Shown piece by piece: positions 10,222-22,300 of a DNA stretch of 64,000 nucleotides (position 1 is its first letter; each line of letters begins with the position of its first letter). Source of the stretch: Drosophila pseudoobscura (lineage: Eukaryota > Arthropoda > Insecta > Diptera > Drosophilidae); the NCBI RefSeq assembly GCF_009870125.1, contig NC_046679.1:31558001-31622000 (forward strand), given 5' to 3'. Below the pieces are notes generated by a model. The model was not told the origin of the DNA. It saw nothing but the letters and a program-made list of their open reading frames with translations, and made no database searches. The translations under genes and the position numbers were made by a program.

Positions 10222-11961
10222 ATGTCCATGCAAAATGGCAAGATAATCGACCAGAAGGCATACCTGAAGAAGTATCTGTCCGGTGACAAGGAGAAGAAGA
10301 AGAAAAAGAAGGAGAAAAAGCACAAAAAGACTGCAAAAGTGAAAATAATCGACGACGATGCCTACGAAGACGACGGCATGGAAATGGACGAAGATCTGTT
10401 GCTGGGCGGCGAGGATGCACCACAAATAGTGGGCGAGTATATCGAGGATAATCCAGATGCAGTGCGCAGCAAGTGGCGCAACATTGCCGTCAAGGACGAG
10501 GTCAAAGAGGAAGACAACAAAGAGGAGGCCTCTGCTGTCCGAATCAAGCAGGAGCCGGCTGATCAGCAGGATGAGGAGGAAAGGTGGGGTCGCAAAGCCA
10601 CTGCAGTGAAAACAACGAAAGAGCGCTCTGCCCAAAGCCCCCTGGCCATCAAAATCAAGCAGGAAAAACGCAGCACCTCAAGGGATCTGAGTCCCAAGCG
10701 GGATTTTTCTGCAGCGAGAAGAAAACGTAGTCCTGATCAGAGTCCGCCGAGGAGAAAAAGAGTTGCAGATCAGAGTCCACCAAGTAGGAGGAGAGGCAGC
10801 CCAGATCAGAGTCCACCCAGACGCAAACGAGATGAAGATCAATCTCCACCACGACGGAAACGCGTCAATTCGGATCAAAGCCCACCCCGAAGAGGACGTA
10901 AAAGCAGTCCCGACCAGAGCCCTCCACGGAGGCGACGCGACTCTGACCAGAGTCCGCCAAGGCGACGTAGGAGCCACAACTCCAACCAGAGCCCACCTAG
11001 GAAAGGCCGTAGAAGCAGTGTCGACCAGAGCCCGCCGAGGAAAGGGCGCAGAAGCAGTCCCGACCAGAGCCCACCCAGAAGACGCAGAGATGTCGATCAA
11101 TCCCCAGATCGAAGGAGAAAAGATTCGGATCAGAGTCCGCCCAGAAAACGCGACCTATCTCCACCTCGTAGGCGACGCAACTCCGATCAGAGTCCACCCA
11201 GAAGGCGTCGCTCTGCCAGCAGGGAACGCAGGCCCCGCATCAAAGAGGAATCACCGCCAGGTCGACGTAAGAGCCGCTGGGCCAAGGCCTCGCCCTCCCC
11301 ATCGCCTCCACCCACGCACGAACCAAAGGCCTCCAAGACACTGGACGGTAAGAGTGCTGGCCTGCAGGATGCGCAGTCCTTGAAGAAGGAGTCCGACGAG
11401 AGGCGTCGCCGCGAGCACAATTTGTTTGAGCAGATGTCCAGCGAAGTGTCGGGCCGCTATGCCGAGATTCAGATGCGCAGCACGGGCAGACGCGGACGCA
11501 GGGCACGCGAGGCGGCCGAGGAAGATCCCGCTGAGCGGCGTCGCAAGGAAGAGCACGAGAAGAAGAAGAAGGAGCTGTACGACCGGTGGGGCAAGGGCCT
11601 AAAGCAAATCGAGGACCTGAAGGTGCGCCACGAGGAAATGGCCCATGAGGCATCAAAGCCTGTGGCCCGCTATGCCAACGACGAGGATCTGGATCGGCAT
11701 CTGCGAGAGCAGGAGCACGCAGACGATCCTATGCTGGAGTACATGCGGCAGAAGCGCAAGAAACAGGACAAGCTGGACAACAAGCCCGTGATGCCCAAGT
11801 ATGAGGGCAGCTTTCCGGAGAATCGCTATGGCATTCGTCCCGGCTACCGCTGGGATGGCGTAGACCGTTCCAATGGCTACGAGCAGCGCTGGTTCGACAA
11901 ACAGAACGAGCGCAAGGCGATGCAGGACGAGGCATACAAATACAGTGTGGAGGATATGTAA
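10222..11961 (+). CDS. Bud13: BUD13 homolog, RES-complex splicing factor (CG13625 ortholog)
   Basis: An intronless 579-residue gene. The family is a subunit of the RES (retention and splicing) complex with Snu17/RBMX2 and Pml1, acting in activated spliceosomes in the nucleus. The N-terminus carries [10 protein letters not shown] and a Lys-rich tract (about residues 14-40). Residues 169-331 are about 14 tandem DQSPPRR-like repeats, an RS-like disordered region. The C-terminal BUD13 domain (about 395-579) is diagnostic: a charged helix with DRWGKG, then [29 protein letters not shown] and the terminal YSVEDM. The start is the first in-frame ATG at 10222, with a second two codons later; upstream in-frame TTG is not used by flies. 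An AATAAA lies 33 bases after the stop. Next gene downstream on the same strand is REPTOR. Recognition is strong; the symbol follows family naming. Confidence 0.95.
   Translation: MSMQNGKIIDQKAYLKKYLSGDKEKKKKKKEKKHKKTAKVKIIDDDAYEDDGMEMDEDLLLGGEDAPQIVGEYIEDNPDAVRSKWRNIAVKDEVKEEDNKEEASAVRIKQEPADQQDEEERWGRKATAVKTTKERSAQSPLAIKIKQEKRSTSRDLSPKRDFSAARRKRSPDQSPPRRKRVADQSPPSRRRGSPDQSPPRRKRDEDQSPPRRKRVNSDQSPPRRGRKSSPDQSPPRRRRDSDQSPPRRRRSHNSNQSPPRKGRRSSVDQSPPRKGRRSSPDQSPPRRRRDVDQSPDRRRKDSDQSPPRKRDLSPPRRRRNSDQSPPRRRRSASRERRPRIKEESPPGRRKSRWAKASPSPSPPPTHEPKASKTLDGKSAGLQDAQSLKKESDERRRREHNLFEQMSSEVSGRYAEIQMRSTGRRGRRAREAAEEDPAERRRKEEHEKKKKELYDRWGKGLKQIEDLKVRHEEMAHEASKPVARYANDEDLDRHLREQEHADDPMLEYMRQKRKKQDKLDNKPVMPKYEGSFPENRYGIRPGYRWDGVDRSNGYEQRWFDKQNERKAMQDEAYKYSVEDM
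10727..11215 (+). repeat. coding minisatellite (DQSPPRR units) in the BUD13 homolog
   Basis: About 14 imperfect units of roughly 27-39 bp encode D-Q-S-P-P-(R/K)-(R/G)-(K/R) followed by a short variable linker such as RSP, SSV, VNS or DS. Unit length varies only by whole codons, so frame is kept. S-P and R-R pairs make each unit a plausible SR-kinase or proline-directed phosphorylation site (inference). Antisense frames across the repeat are shadows. Confidence 0.9.
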
Positions 11962-11993
11962 ATTTCAAAAGAATTTGTATATTTTTGTCTTGC

Positions 11994-11999
11994 AATAAA
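11994..11999 (+). terminator. poly(A) signal of the BUD13 homolog
   Basis: A canonical AATAAA 33 bases downstream of the stop codon implies a very short 3' UTR. Confidence 0.7.
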
Positions 12000-12884
12000 T
12001 TACCGCCGATAGTCGATTACATTTTTGAATCTACAGCTGTCTTGCAGCACTGGGCCGCGGTCCACCTGCAACACTGCTGCCCACTGCAACCCTGTGTGTA
12101 GAATAGCAAAGCAAAAGCAAATGGTAAACACCATAGTCTTCATCTTCAACCTGCGACCTGTATCTTCGATCGAAAGCAAACCAAAAAGTCTTTGATTTTT
12201 TACAAATATAATTTAATTAATTAGTTGAAAGTGTGTGTCTGCCAGGGACTATAAATTTCAAGCTGGTAAGTTGCGTTAAGTATTCAATTAAAGCCTTTTT
12301 ATTTTCTGCCTTGTAAGCAGTGTATGTAAATAGTGCTGCTGGCTTTGTTTCTGTTTGTTGCTGCAGCGAACAAAGCGTAAGAGAACTAGATGAGAGTGCG
12401 TGCGTGTGCGTGTGTGTGTGTGTAAGAGTGTTTGCCCCGCCCCCGTTAATTAGCATAAAACGCTCGTAACCACAAAAGCAGCAACAACAACGATAGAAAC
12501 GTGTTGTTGCTTGCATTTTCCAAGCGCACACGCGATGTGGATGAGGAGGCAGGCCGTGGTTTTCAGCTGCTGCTGCTGCCTCTGCCTGCCCTTCGCCTTC
12601 ACCCATTGTCGGTCAGCCGTTGGAAACCTGTTTGTTTGTTTGATGCTGCTGCTGCTGCTGTTTCTGTTTCTTGTTGTGATTATGCCTGTGCAGTGGGCTA
12701 CAATTTCCATGGCCTGTGCAAAAACCGAAAATTGGCGCGAAAACTTTTCCAGCTGCAGAAAAAATGTGTCAGTCAGGCAATCAGCCAACGGGCGCATGTT
12801 GTCTCAATTTCAATTCTCTGTGGGTGCATACTTCGCATTCATCTGCACACCCCCCTCCACTTTGCTCTCCTTTGTCTGTCTCCC

Positions 12885-12915
<31 letters not shown>

Positions 12916-15900
12916 GTCTTGCTGGCATACATAAGCTTCCGCACATGGTCTTCATTCATGGCACACTGACTGTTTACTCCACCCCCCCCCCCCCCCCCCA
13001 CCCCATACCATTCTCTTGGCTGCGGCTGCTGCTGCTCTGTTTGTTTTGACTTTGCAAGTCCCGTAGATTTTCACGAATGGAATTCAAAGCATAGCTTTGC
13101 ATCGAACAAAAGTAATTAAATCAATTTCATTGAAAATACTCTAGGCTTTTGTGGTGTGCAAGACAGAGATGGCATGTGATGCAATGGGAAATTTTATTTT
13201 TCATTTATTTATGCCAAAATCATATTAAACAACCGCTGCTCTGCGGCAAAACCAAACCAGAGCATATATTTATCTCCCTCACACTCACTGCTGGTCCCAT
13301 AAGGTCGCACCAACCTGCCCGGAATACAGCCATTATTTGAAGTGATATCATTCATAAAAATATTAAGTACATATGTATATTCCTTTTTATTTATTATATA
13401 TTCTTTTTAAGGGTATTAAGGCTTTCGGCTTATCGTTGTGTGCCTTTTTATGGTCTCTCCTCTTTGTTGCCGTGTTATTTTGGCCATGAGAAAGTTTCTT
13501 CAACCTTTTGGGGATCTGCTCCACCTCAAAGATCGCCATTTGTCCAGCCGATTGCGAAGGGGAGGGGGTTTAACCCAGGTTGGAAAACTTTACGGGAAAG
13601 GCACCCCAAACACACACACAAAACATCCCCCAAGGCGGCAAAGCTCAACCCCTGTCCTTGGCATTTCTAAGACTTGCATTTCCTTGGCTTTCCCGATGCT
13701 TCTTTGCTCTTGGTTTTTGGGGGTGCTTCCAAGGACCCACTGATGACATGACATTGTAATGGCCTTACACACACACACACTCGCTGTATGGGAGGGGTGT
13801 GTGTGCTGCTGCTGCACCCCTTACAAGGATCCCCTTCGTTGAGGGGTGGGTTTCGCTATTGTGGAAGTTCTTTAAAGCGTTTTTTAATTCCTTTACATGT
13901 CCAAAGAGTATTCAAATTCCCTTTGTTCCGAATGGGAACTCTGTTGAATGCTGAATACCGAACGGGGAGGGAATCTCATTTCGCGTGTTTCTCTGGAATT
14001 TACTCTCTGGCACCACGTGCTTAGATTTCGGGATTTCTTGTGAGTCATGAGAGCCGGTAAGCACAAAGGGGGCTGCCATGAAGAAATTCAACATCAAACT
14101 GGAATTCTAAGGGAGAGAAAGATCTTCCAATCAGTTTCTCGTTCCCATTCGAATGGACGTTCCCTGACTAACTCACTAATTCCTTAATTATTTACTCAAA
14201 ACGAAATTCAAACTGCGAGGAAGACAAAGACCCGAGAGAGAACCCTAATATGTGCACCCCGCTAAGGGAAAAAAACAATCAAATTTTCATAATTTTTCCC
14301 TGCCCATCTGGTTTTTCCTTAGGGCACATGCACACCTAAGAACAATGCCGGCGCCCCGCTGGAAACTAGTTTCCCCTCATTTTCACGAGGAAAAACAGAA
14401 GGAAAATGCCTTGTAACCAGTTTTCGCTAATTTGTGCGCACGTGCAAATCCTTACACAAAAGATCCTCCGATCCTTTTCAGCGGAAACTGGTTTGGTAAC
14501 CTCCTCCCTCGAGACAAAGAGTAAAAGTGTTGGGTTCATACCGCCGCCGGGCCATTGACACGGGAAATTAAGGTTAATTCATCAAAATATACGAAAAATT
14601 TTCATGTAAAAAAATTCAGTTTTCTTGGCTCATTTGTCTCTGGGATAATTGGTACTTTTTTCAAGATATTTCCAGGGGGGTTCAAATGGTGGCGAGATGA
14701 TGCAGAATTATCATACATCATATATGAGAAAATTGGTTGGTTATAAATGAGAGTTTAAGATGGGGTTCAAGTGGAATAAAGCTGAGATCAAAGCGAGGAT
14801 CACTCATGATCACTAAAATAAGGGTTATAATGAAGCCAGGTTCAAAAGGCATCTATTTAAAAAGTAATTTTTTGTTAAGTTTTCTATGGTTTGATAGGGT
14901 TTTTGTTTAAGATTTTTAATGTATACAACATACAACAAATAAAACATAAGATACAGTTTTGGTCAGAGCCCTGGCTCTACTGGCTATAGTTTCTGTTGTA
15001 AGATCATTTTTTTTTCTCTTATGTTTTAGCTTTAGGTAGATGTCTTAAGATTTTTAATTTATGCCAAATAATAGTTTATCAGCTAGGAAAAATCTTAGAC
15101 AGGGTTTTCGATTGTAAAGAACTTTAAAATAAGTATTATATAAGCTACAAATAAATTGTCGGGCAGAAGATCTTAGTTAGGGATCGCTAGAAATATATTT
15201 AATGGTAATATCTAAAACTCAAACCACTTTCCCTATAAAATACAGCAGAATTCCATTAAGAACTGACCTAAAACTAGCTTGATATTAGATGGAGCAAGTC
15301 CTGGATCGATAGCCTTGAATCTCGAATGAAATTCTATCTTCCAACGTAGCTTTGAGGCATAAATCACGGGCCAACCATTGTTCCCATTCGGATTGTTCTA
15401 CTGCTTACAGAACTTTGTAAGACAAGAGACAATGGACAAGGACTGGAGACAGGCCGCTTGCCCCAGATAAGCATGAAAAGCATCCTGTGGGACTGCCACA
15501 AAATTCAATTTCCAGTTTGTTCAGAACAAAAGCACATATGGATCAAAAGGCAGTCGAGGCGAACACAACTCGAGGAGCAGGAGATCTACTGAGGAGGAAT
15601 CAGGACAATAACAATAACTAGGGAGCACACAGGGGACAATGATATGGAAGCTACCCTTAGCGTTAGCCTTAGTTTTATATTTTTTATGTTACTTTTATGT
15701 TTTTCCAATTTATCACGTTACGGCTATAAAAACAGTTCCCGATTTCCTTTCTTTGTTTGCAGCTTAGGTGCTCTCCGCGCTTTTCTTGCCCCCTTTTTTC
15801 CATCTACCGCTCGATGGAAATGTAAATATAAAATTTTAATAATAATTGAAATGAATTTCCCTGCGTAAACAAACGCTGAAAGGAAAACGGAGGGTTGTTT

Positions 15901-17486
15901 GTAAGAAAAGAAAAACTGCATGCGGCAACCCACAGTTAAGTATGTAATTTTCTGCCATCCCATATGCAGATTCCATGGGGTTCCATTTCCTCGGAACTGC
16001 CACTGACAACCGATGATTTATAAACGGTTTTTTAATCGTCTGCAACGCTGCTTGTCGCCTGGCCTTTCCATTGAAATTTAAATTTCAGTCTCGGTAAACA
16101 TTCTCAATCGAATCTATACAGTAATTGAGCGTTAAAGAGCGTGAAAAATGCATGGAAGAAGGGGGAAAGCCGAAGAAAATTTAATTGAAGTGACTCCTTA
16201 AAGAGTGTCAACTGTACTTGGGATTATGATAATCGACTGGAACTAAAAAGGGGAGAAGCATCAGGATTATTGGAGGTATACTTTGGTCTTAAAAGGGGTT
16301 ACTGAAGGGGGATTTGCAGGGCTTGCATAGAAGAGTACCAGCTTGTTCCATTTCTTGTACGAAAAGATAAGATGGGATCCTAAAATCATACCCTAGACTG
16401 GAGGATAGTGCAAAGAGTTTCAAGAAGTTCTAGATTACCATTTGGAGGGATTACAAATGTTGTTTTAAATACTCGTAGAGCTGTTCAAGAAGTCCTTTAG
16501 AGGACATTATCTTTTATTGATTTGAGTTTCAAGTTCAAAAATGTTCTATCTTTCAGCTCTTAACAATTTTCCAACTCTTTTTTGAGCTTAAGAGAATCTT
16601 ATTTCACATTCTCTACTTATATTTAACGGCTTGCCCAACCACCCATTCACTTCTCTCCACGTTTTATCCACCCACAGAACTCATAAAAATTTCGCAAGTC
16701 TGTACTGTACTTTTTTTGTCCTTCCTTCCTTACTTTTTTTGGGTTGCATGTCCACGTTTTTCCTTGGCATCAACTAGCATTATTCAATGGGAAAACCCGC
16801 TTACTCCTCTCCATTCATGAATTCCTGCGCCCGCCAGCGCTTTTCCACCCCGCGTCGTTTGATGGCCAAACAAAAAGTTAAATCGAGGAAAAAAAGAAGA
16901 GAGGAGAGGTTTTTGACGATTGAATGAATATTCTTCGATGCCTTCGGGGTTAGTTTTCGAGGGTTCCCCTCCACCCCCTGGCCGGTGGTTATCTTCGAGG
17001 ATACTGTTTTTGGCAGGATATTTCTCTTGTGCGCCGGCTCTCCCGCATCGACTGGCATGGTAATACCCTGTAGTCGTGGAGCATAAAGGGTAGGCGCTAT
17101 AATGAGAGAGTTTCCGCAAAGAACTGGTAGTCGTAATATTGTAAATGATCCATAGACTAGTGAGTCGACCATAATGACGCTACTGCTCAAATAGAAGAAT
17201 TCACATGAAGTTTCCTTCATTATTATGGGAACTGTTGCTCAATTCTATATATTTTTATACTGAGGGGTATCCCTCTAGTCGGTACAGCGATTCTTCTTGT
17301 GTGCCTGGTTTCATCCTTGTGTGTTTTGGTGGTGGAAGTTGTTGGGTTAGTAGAAGGTTGTGTTGTGCCAAAACGCCGCCACCGAGCAACCTGAGAGCAC
17401 ATCTCCTGCCTGAATCGAGACTCGGGACTCCGAGACTCTCTAAGCATTCCGCCGCTAGACGCTGACACAGTTATCGACTGCAATTC
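12000..17486. other. non-coding interval between the BUD13 homolog and the candidate REPTOR leader
   Basis: No supportable gene. Simple sequence includes a GT-rich tract near 12400-12421, a CT tract near 12886-12908, and a C-run of about 18 near 12982-12999. The long frames at 12501-13049 are Leu/Ser/Cys-rich by-products of CTG and CT repeats. The rest is ordinary AT-rich spacer. Confidence 0.5.
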
Positions 17487-17747
17487 AGAAAGGTCGGTTG
17501 TGTCTTCGTCGTTGTCGTCGTCGTGGTCGTCGGTTCGCGTTTCGTCCTTCTTGTTCGCGTCGCGGTCCGGTTTGTTAGGGTCCCCTCGTGTTCCGTGTTG
17601 TTTCTTCTGTTGTTCTGTTGCCTAATCCTTAAGATAGAGTTATTCAAGCATTGTATTTAATCAAAAGTCTCTGTCTTACGCGTCGCTTGTTCACGTTAAT
17701 CGCATTTCGTATCAAAAAGACTGCCTGTCCTTATTTTTTGTTTTTCG
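17487..17747 (+). other. candidate non-coding first exon of REPTOR
   Basis: A stretch unlike its AT-rich surroundings: TCG/GTC-rich, then a pyrimidine-rich tail ending TTTTTCG before a consensus donor GTAAGT at 17748-17753. An Inr-like TTCAGA lies at about 17484. The first coding exon of REPTOR begins with an untranslated acceptor at 33573, so an upstream non-coding exon on this strand must exist, and this is my best candidate. The start coordinate and the link are inference. GAGA-rich blocks near 23830 and 24760-25000, the latter followed by an A-rich leader-like stretch, could be alternative promoters. Confidence 0.35.
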
Positions 17748-18989
17748 GTAAGTTGAAAGGAGTAAATCCCTGTCGCTGTCGCTGTCGCTGTCGCTGTTGC
17801 TGTTGTCTTCCGTGTGTCGGCCGCCTATAACCTTGTCAGTAGCTGCAAGTGCTAGCCATTAATTACACAAAGTAGATACCAGGCGCTATGCATATATACA
17901 TATATATCTTCTGTGTATATGTATAAACGATCCATAGACCGTCTGCCGTTGCACACACAGACAAGAGAGAGTGCTGCAATTTTTATCGCGCTGTCGTGTC
18001 GTACATATATGCAGTTCTCTTTGTTTCGCTTTGGATTTTGTTATAATTTCAACAACTTCCGCATTGTCAAACATATAGGATTGGCTCTATATATAAACTA
18101 TATGTACATATATGTATATATCTTCTGGCGTTCTGCAATCAATGAACCAACCCACACAAAGTTCTTCTATACTAAAGAGAAAACTAAATTTCTGTTTCGC
18201 CCCCCAAATCATTTATGGGTTTTTGCAAACTCATTTTCGCACTTTGTACTTTTCCACCGTTGAATTCCAAGTTCCATTTGGCTTTAAAATTCAATTTTTT
18301 CTGTATTTCAATTTCTTATTCCATTTACAGGTCTGGCATTGAATAATTTACAAATTTCGGAAAGAATTACAAAAAGGCATTTTTTTTGAGGAGGTAAGTT
18401 TTTGATTATTGTGGGGGGGTACAAAAATACTTGTGGTACGAGTATGTGTGGTGCATATGTGTAAGGGAATTTTGGATATATTAAAATTATTGATTTTAAT
18501 TTACTTATATTATGACATTTTAGTTCAGTTTGGTTATAAGTTTTCCTCAATCATAAGACAACTTTTAACCTTACACCACCGGTAGGGCTATACGTGTCAC
18601 GCGTCATGCGGTGGCGCACTTCAGTCAGGCTTGCGCTTATACCAGGGGTCCAGCGGGTAACAATAATTGGTAGAAAATATTAAAGATAATAGATGAATAA
18701 AGGGAAATTACTCCGGTATAAATTAATAGAAATTTAAAAAAAATATATAAAAAAATCCCTGCGCACTCGCTTTGATCGTGAGTAAACTATCGGACGACGA
18801 AGAGCAAACCTTTTTTATAAAAATAGACAGATGTAAATATTCCTTATAATTGTATTAGGTTGATTAGAACAGAAAATTGATTTTTGTTTATAACAAATTT
18901 AAGACTAAGTTACATCTTAAGACCCCATTTCCGTTTTCCCTTTGACGTCGTGATTCCGATACTCCCTCGCTCTTGCTGGCTCCCCTTCT

Positions 18990-19390
18990 CCAGGTGTCAC
19001 ACACTGCACGATGAAGAGTGTGTGTGAAAGAGAGAGAGAATGAGTTAGAGCGTGGAAAGCTTTGCGTAGCCACTGCAGTGTCATTTGTACCTTCTGCCTA
19101 TAATAATGATCTGATCTGTTTATATGATTCTGTGCTTTCGGTTTTGTTGTATCTTAAAAATCGTCCTTTGTGGGGGCGAGGCGACATTTTGAAGCAAACT
19201 TGATTCAGTGTGATATCACAGGAGCTTACACAAAAAATTTGGTTGCTCTAGCTCTAAGAGACTCTAAGAACTAGGTTAGAACTAGAACAGACTTGGCTAT
19301 AACGATTCATCTATTGATGCTGATCAAGAATTCTGGGTGTTATACACATCCACTGTCACCTCTGTATACCCCTCGATTACCGGGTATTAA
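18990..19390 (+). mobile_element. degraded DINE-1/Helentron-like fragment
   Basis: It shares a colinear series of words with the better copies at 52864-53976 and 58593-59748: TTTGCGTAGCCA, AATGATCTGATCTG, GTCCTTTGTGGGGGCG, CAGTGTGATATCACA, TTTGGTTGCTCTAGCTCT, and TTGATGCTGATCAAGAAT followed by ACACATCCACT and an ATTACCGGGTAT end. It is diverged by many substitutions and indels. It probably lies in the REPTOR leader intron. Confidence 0.65.
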
Positions 19391-22300
19391 AGACACCCAC
19401 AAATACGGAAATCCCCTATATAAATCTTTTTTTGCATCGCTTTCTGCACAGACATTTAATTTCATCAATTGATTATATTTAGAGCTTGAGCTTTGTCCAA
19501 TTTCTGCTTCGCGATGACGTGCGTTATTAGATAATGATAATGCCTAACCATGCTTCCCTGCAAACCAAAAAAAACCACCAACCGAAACAAAAAGCCCATA
19601 AATAATAAGTAGTAGCCCCATGCATTGGCCCTGAACTTGACTTGAGTTGGTCTTTTTTTCTCTCATTTTTTTGGGTGGGAAACAAAGTCAATGCCTCTGC
19701 AGCTCTATGGTATGGTCCGATATACTGTGTATAATAATAAATGCTTAGTTGCTGAAAATATTGTGGGTTTTGGCTGCTTTATTTTATCAGATTTTCGTTG
19801 TACTTTGTTGGGGCCAATGAACGTTGTGCCCGGCGTTTTCGCAAATCAGCAAAAAGTGCGGCGAGGGGGAAAGCAAAATAAGAAAATCAAGAAAATATTG
19901 TTAAATGTTTTTTTGTTGTTGTTTTTGTTTTTGTTTTTTGAATCACATGCAAAGTGCATGTGAGCATTCCCTGATTTTAAGTGTTCAGGGAAATAGCTCA
20001 TCGGTACTCTTAGAGTAAAGGGAAGGGGTATATTATAGCCGTATAAATGTAGGTAACAGTTAGAAGGTGACGTATAAACTGGGTCTATCCCAGTGAGAGT
20101 TTAATAACAACTTGTTTTAGCATATTTAGCGCTTACTCCTAGATTTTTTGAAATAAATGTCGATATATAGGAACTGATTAGCGGGTATCTCAATGTAGAG
20201 CCACGTGTGCCTCGACATAAATGTTTTGACTGGTTTTTATTGGAGAATCTTGAGCAAAATATTGTACATACATATGTATGTATTGCCTATTTAAGGTTTC
20301 TTATGTTCTCTCTATACTCATATTCTTTACAAGACGATATGTTGAGATATATATTTTATGGAAACAAAACCAACATATGGCCTACGGTTTTTGGCTGAAA
20401 ATTCAAATGTTCTTACTGTTTAAAATGTTTTATGAGTGTAGTTTTTAAAAAAATTCTGGAAAAATGCTCCACCAATGTTGAAAATATTTTTCAATAAGGA
20501 CGAGCGAAACGAAAACCGAAGCAATCCAACCTAGGGGCGCTGTGGCAAGACGCGCGACACGTTGAACCGCTTCTTAACGCGTACATCTAGCAGAGGATAA
20601 AGTCTAAAGTTCTTAAGAAGATTTTTTTACATTGCATTTTTAAACAATTTTTATTTAAAGTTTATTTAGAGGTTTTTTAAAGTATAAAAATATATTTCCT
20701 CACACAGAAATGTTAAAATTAAGTTTTAAACCATTTTTGTAATTTAAATTTTTTTTTTAGAGATTTCTTAAATTGTTCTCTCAAAAAAGAATTTTCTTAA
20801 CAGAAAAGTTTTTAAAATTAACTTTAAAATTTTTTGTTGTAACTTACAGTTTATTAAGAGACTTATTAATATTCCCATAGTTCCAATTTCAAAGCATAAT
20901 ACTGGGAAAAACCCCTACAATCCCTTTACCCCAGATACCCGGCCTTGTATTACCTGATAAAAGCGAAATTCTAAGAATTATCAAGTGGGAGGCTTTCCTA
21001 TTTTCCACCGAAAACAAAAGAAAATACAAGCTACAAGCAAAAAGAGAATGAGAGTGTTAAAATTTCTATTGCTAAGAGCCAGAACCCATCCGTTCCCCCG
21101 CTTAGGTACGTCTGAGGGGGCCTCTTGTGCCAATTTCCTTATGATAAACATAAACAAATCGATACGCGTCACAACAACGTCTATAAAGAGGCAGAGAGAG
21201 AGAGAGGGAGCGCGAGAGAGAGTCTTGAAAGGACTGCTGCGGCATCAGTATATAGACTAACGAGCTTTGTGTACACATTCGCCGGCTGCCCCCCACGCAC
21301 ACCGTCCTCCCCATAGGGGTTGCTATATAGAGAGCGAGGGAGGGAGAGGGAATGATGGAAAATTACGACGCAGAATTGAGGCTAAGAAGGATGTATCCAT
21401 AAGCAAACGATGGCACCTAGCTACCACCTACCACCTACCACCTACCACCTACCACCTCTGTCTCTACTTTCTCTCTCCCTCTCTCTGTCTGTGTAGCTTT
21501 CTCTGCCTCACCCTGACCGCCCCTCGACCAGTCGAGTGTCCTTGAGAGTCTGCTATGATTGGCATTTTGTTATGCTTCTCCACATTCATAACAAAAACAA
21601 TATGCGAATCAAAAATCCCCCATTCCCCGAAGAGTCTTAGGGAAAGGCTTGCCAGAAGAGCTTTTCCCCAGCGGTGGGAGCTTTGAGGCCTGCTGGCCCC
21701 CAAATTAATTAATTAAGAGATATTTATGCTTTGTCACGCCATCAAATTAGGTAAAAAACAAACAGAATGAAAAGTCCGCGCCTCAGCATAAATTGTAAAG
21801 GACCTGGAGGACAACGCCCACAACAGCCGTTATTCAAGGTCTTTGAAAGCTTTGCACTGCCTTGAACTTCCTTTCACCCAAAAAGAGAAAGTGAAAGTGC
21901 GTCGATAAGAGAGAGCAGCGAGCGCGGTTTAGGGCCAAGCCCTACGAAACCCGAAATGGCTTTTCAGGCCCTCATGGATGTTCCATGTACATACATATAT
22001 GTAAGTATTTTACACTGGAAAATATGGTGGGATGTTGTAGATCTTTTATCGTTTGAGTTTTCCTTCAGTGTACACTCCCACGCTGTAGCTGTCAGGCATA
22101 TCGAGAATATTTTGTAAATAACCAAGCCACCCACGTCCTTGACAATCATTTAACACATTTCGCCGCATACATACTTATACATAGATACATATACATACAT
22201 ATACTGTGTGCTGTGGGTTGGGTGTCGTGTCTGTTTTTGAGTAGATTGAGCGTGGGATTTGACTGTTATCCTTGGTGCTCCCTATGTATCCCTGAAAAGG

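Noticed and set aside
10727..11215. Regularly spaced repeats resembling a CRISPR array
   Set aside because: These are in-frame DQSPPRR codons of a eukaryotic gene, with no constant repeat-spacer structure.
12501..13049. Plus-strand frame of 182 residues
   Set aside because: Composition comes from CTG, CT and poly-C simple repeats; no recognisable domain and no good start context.
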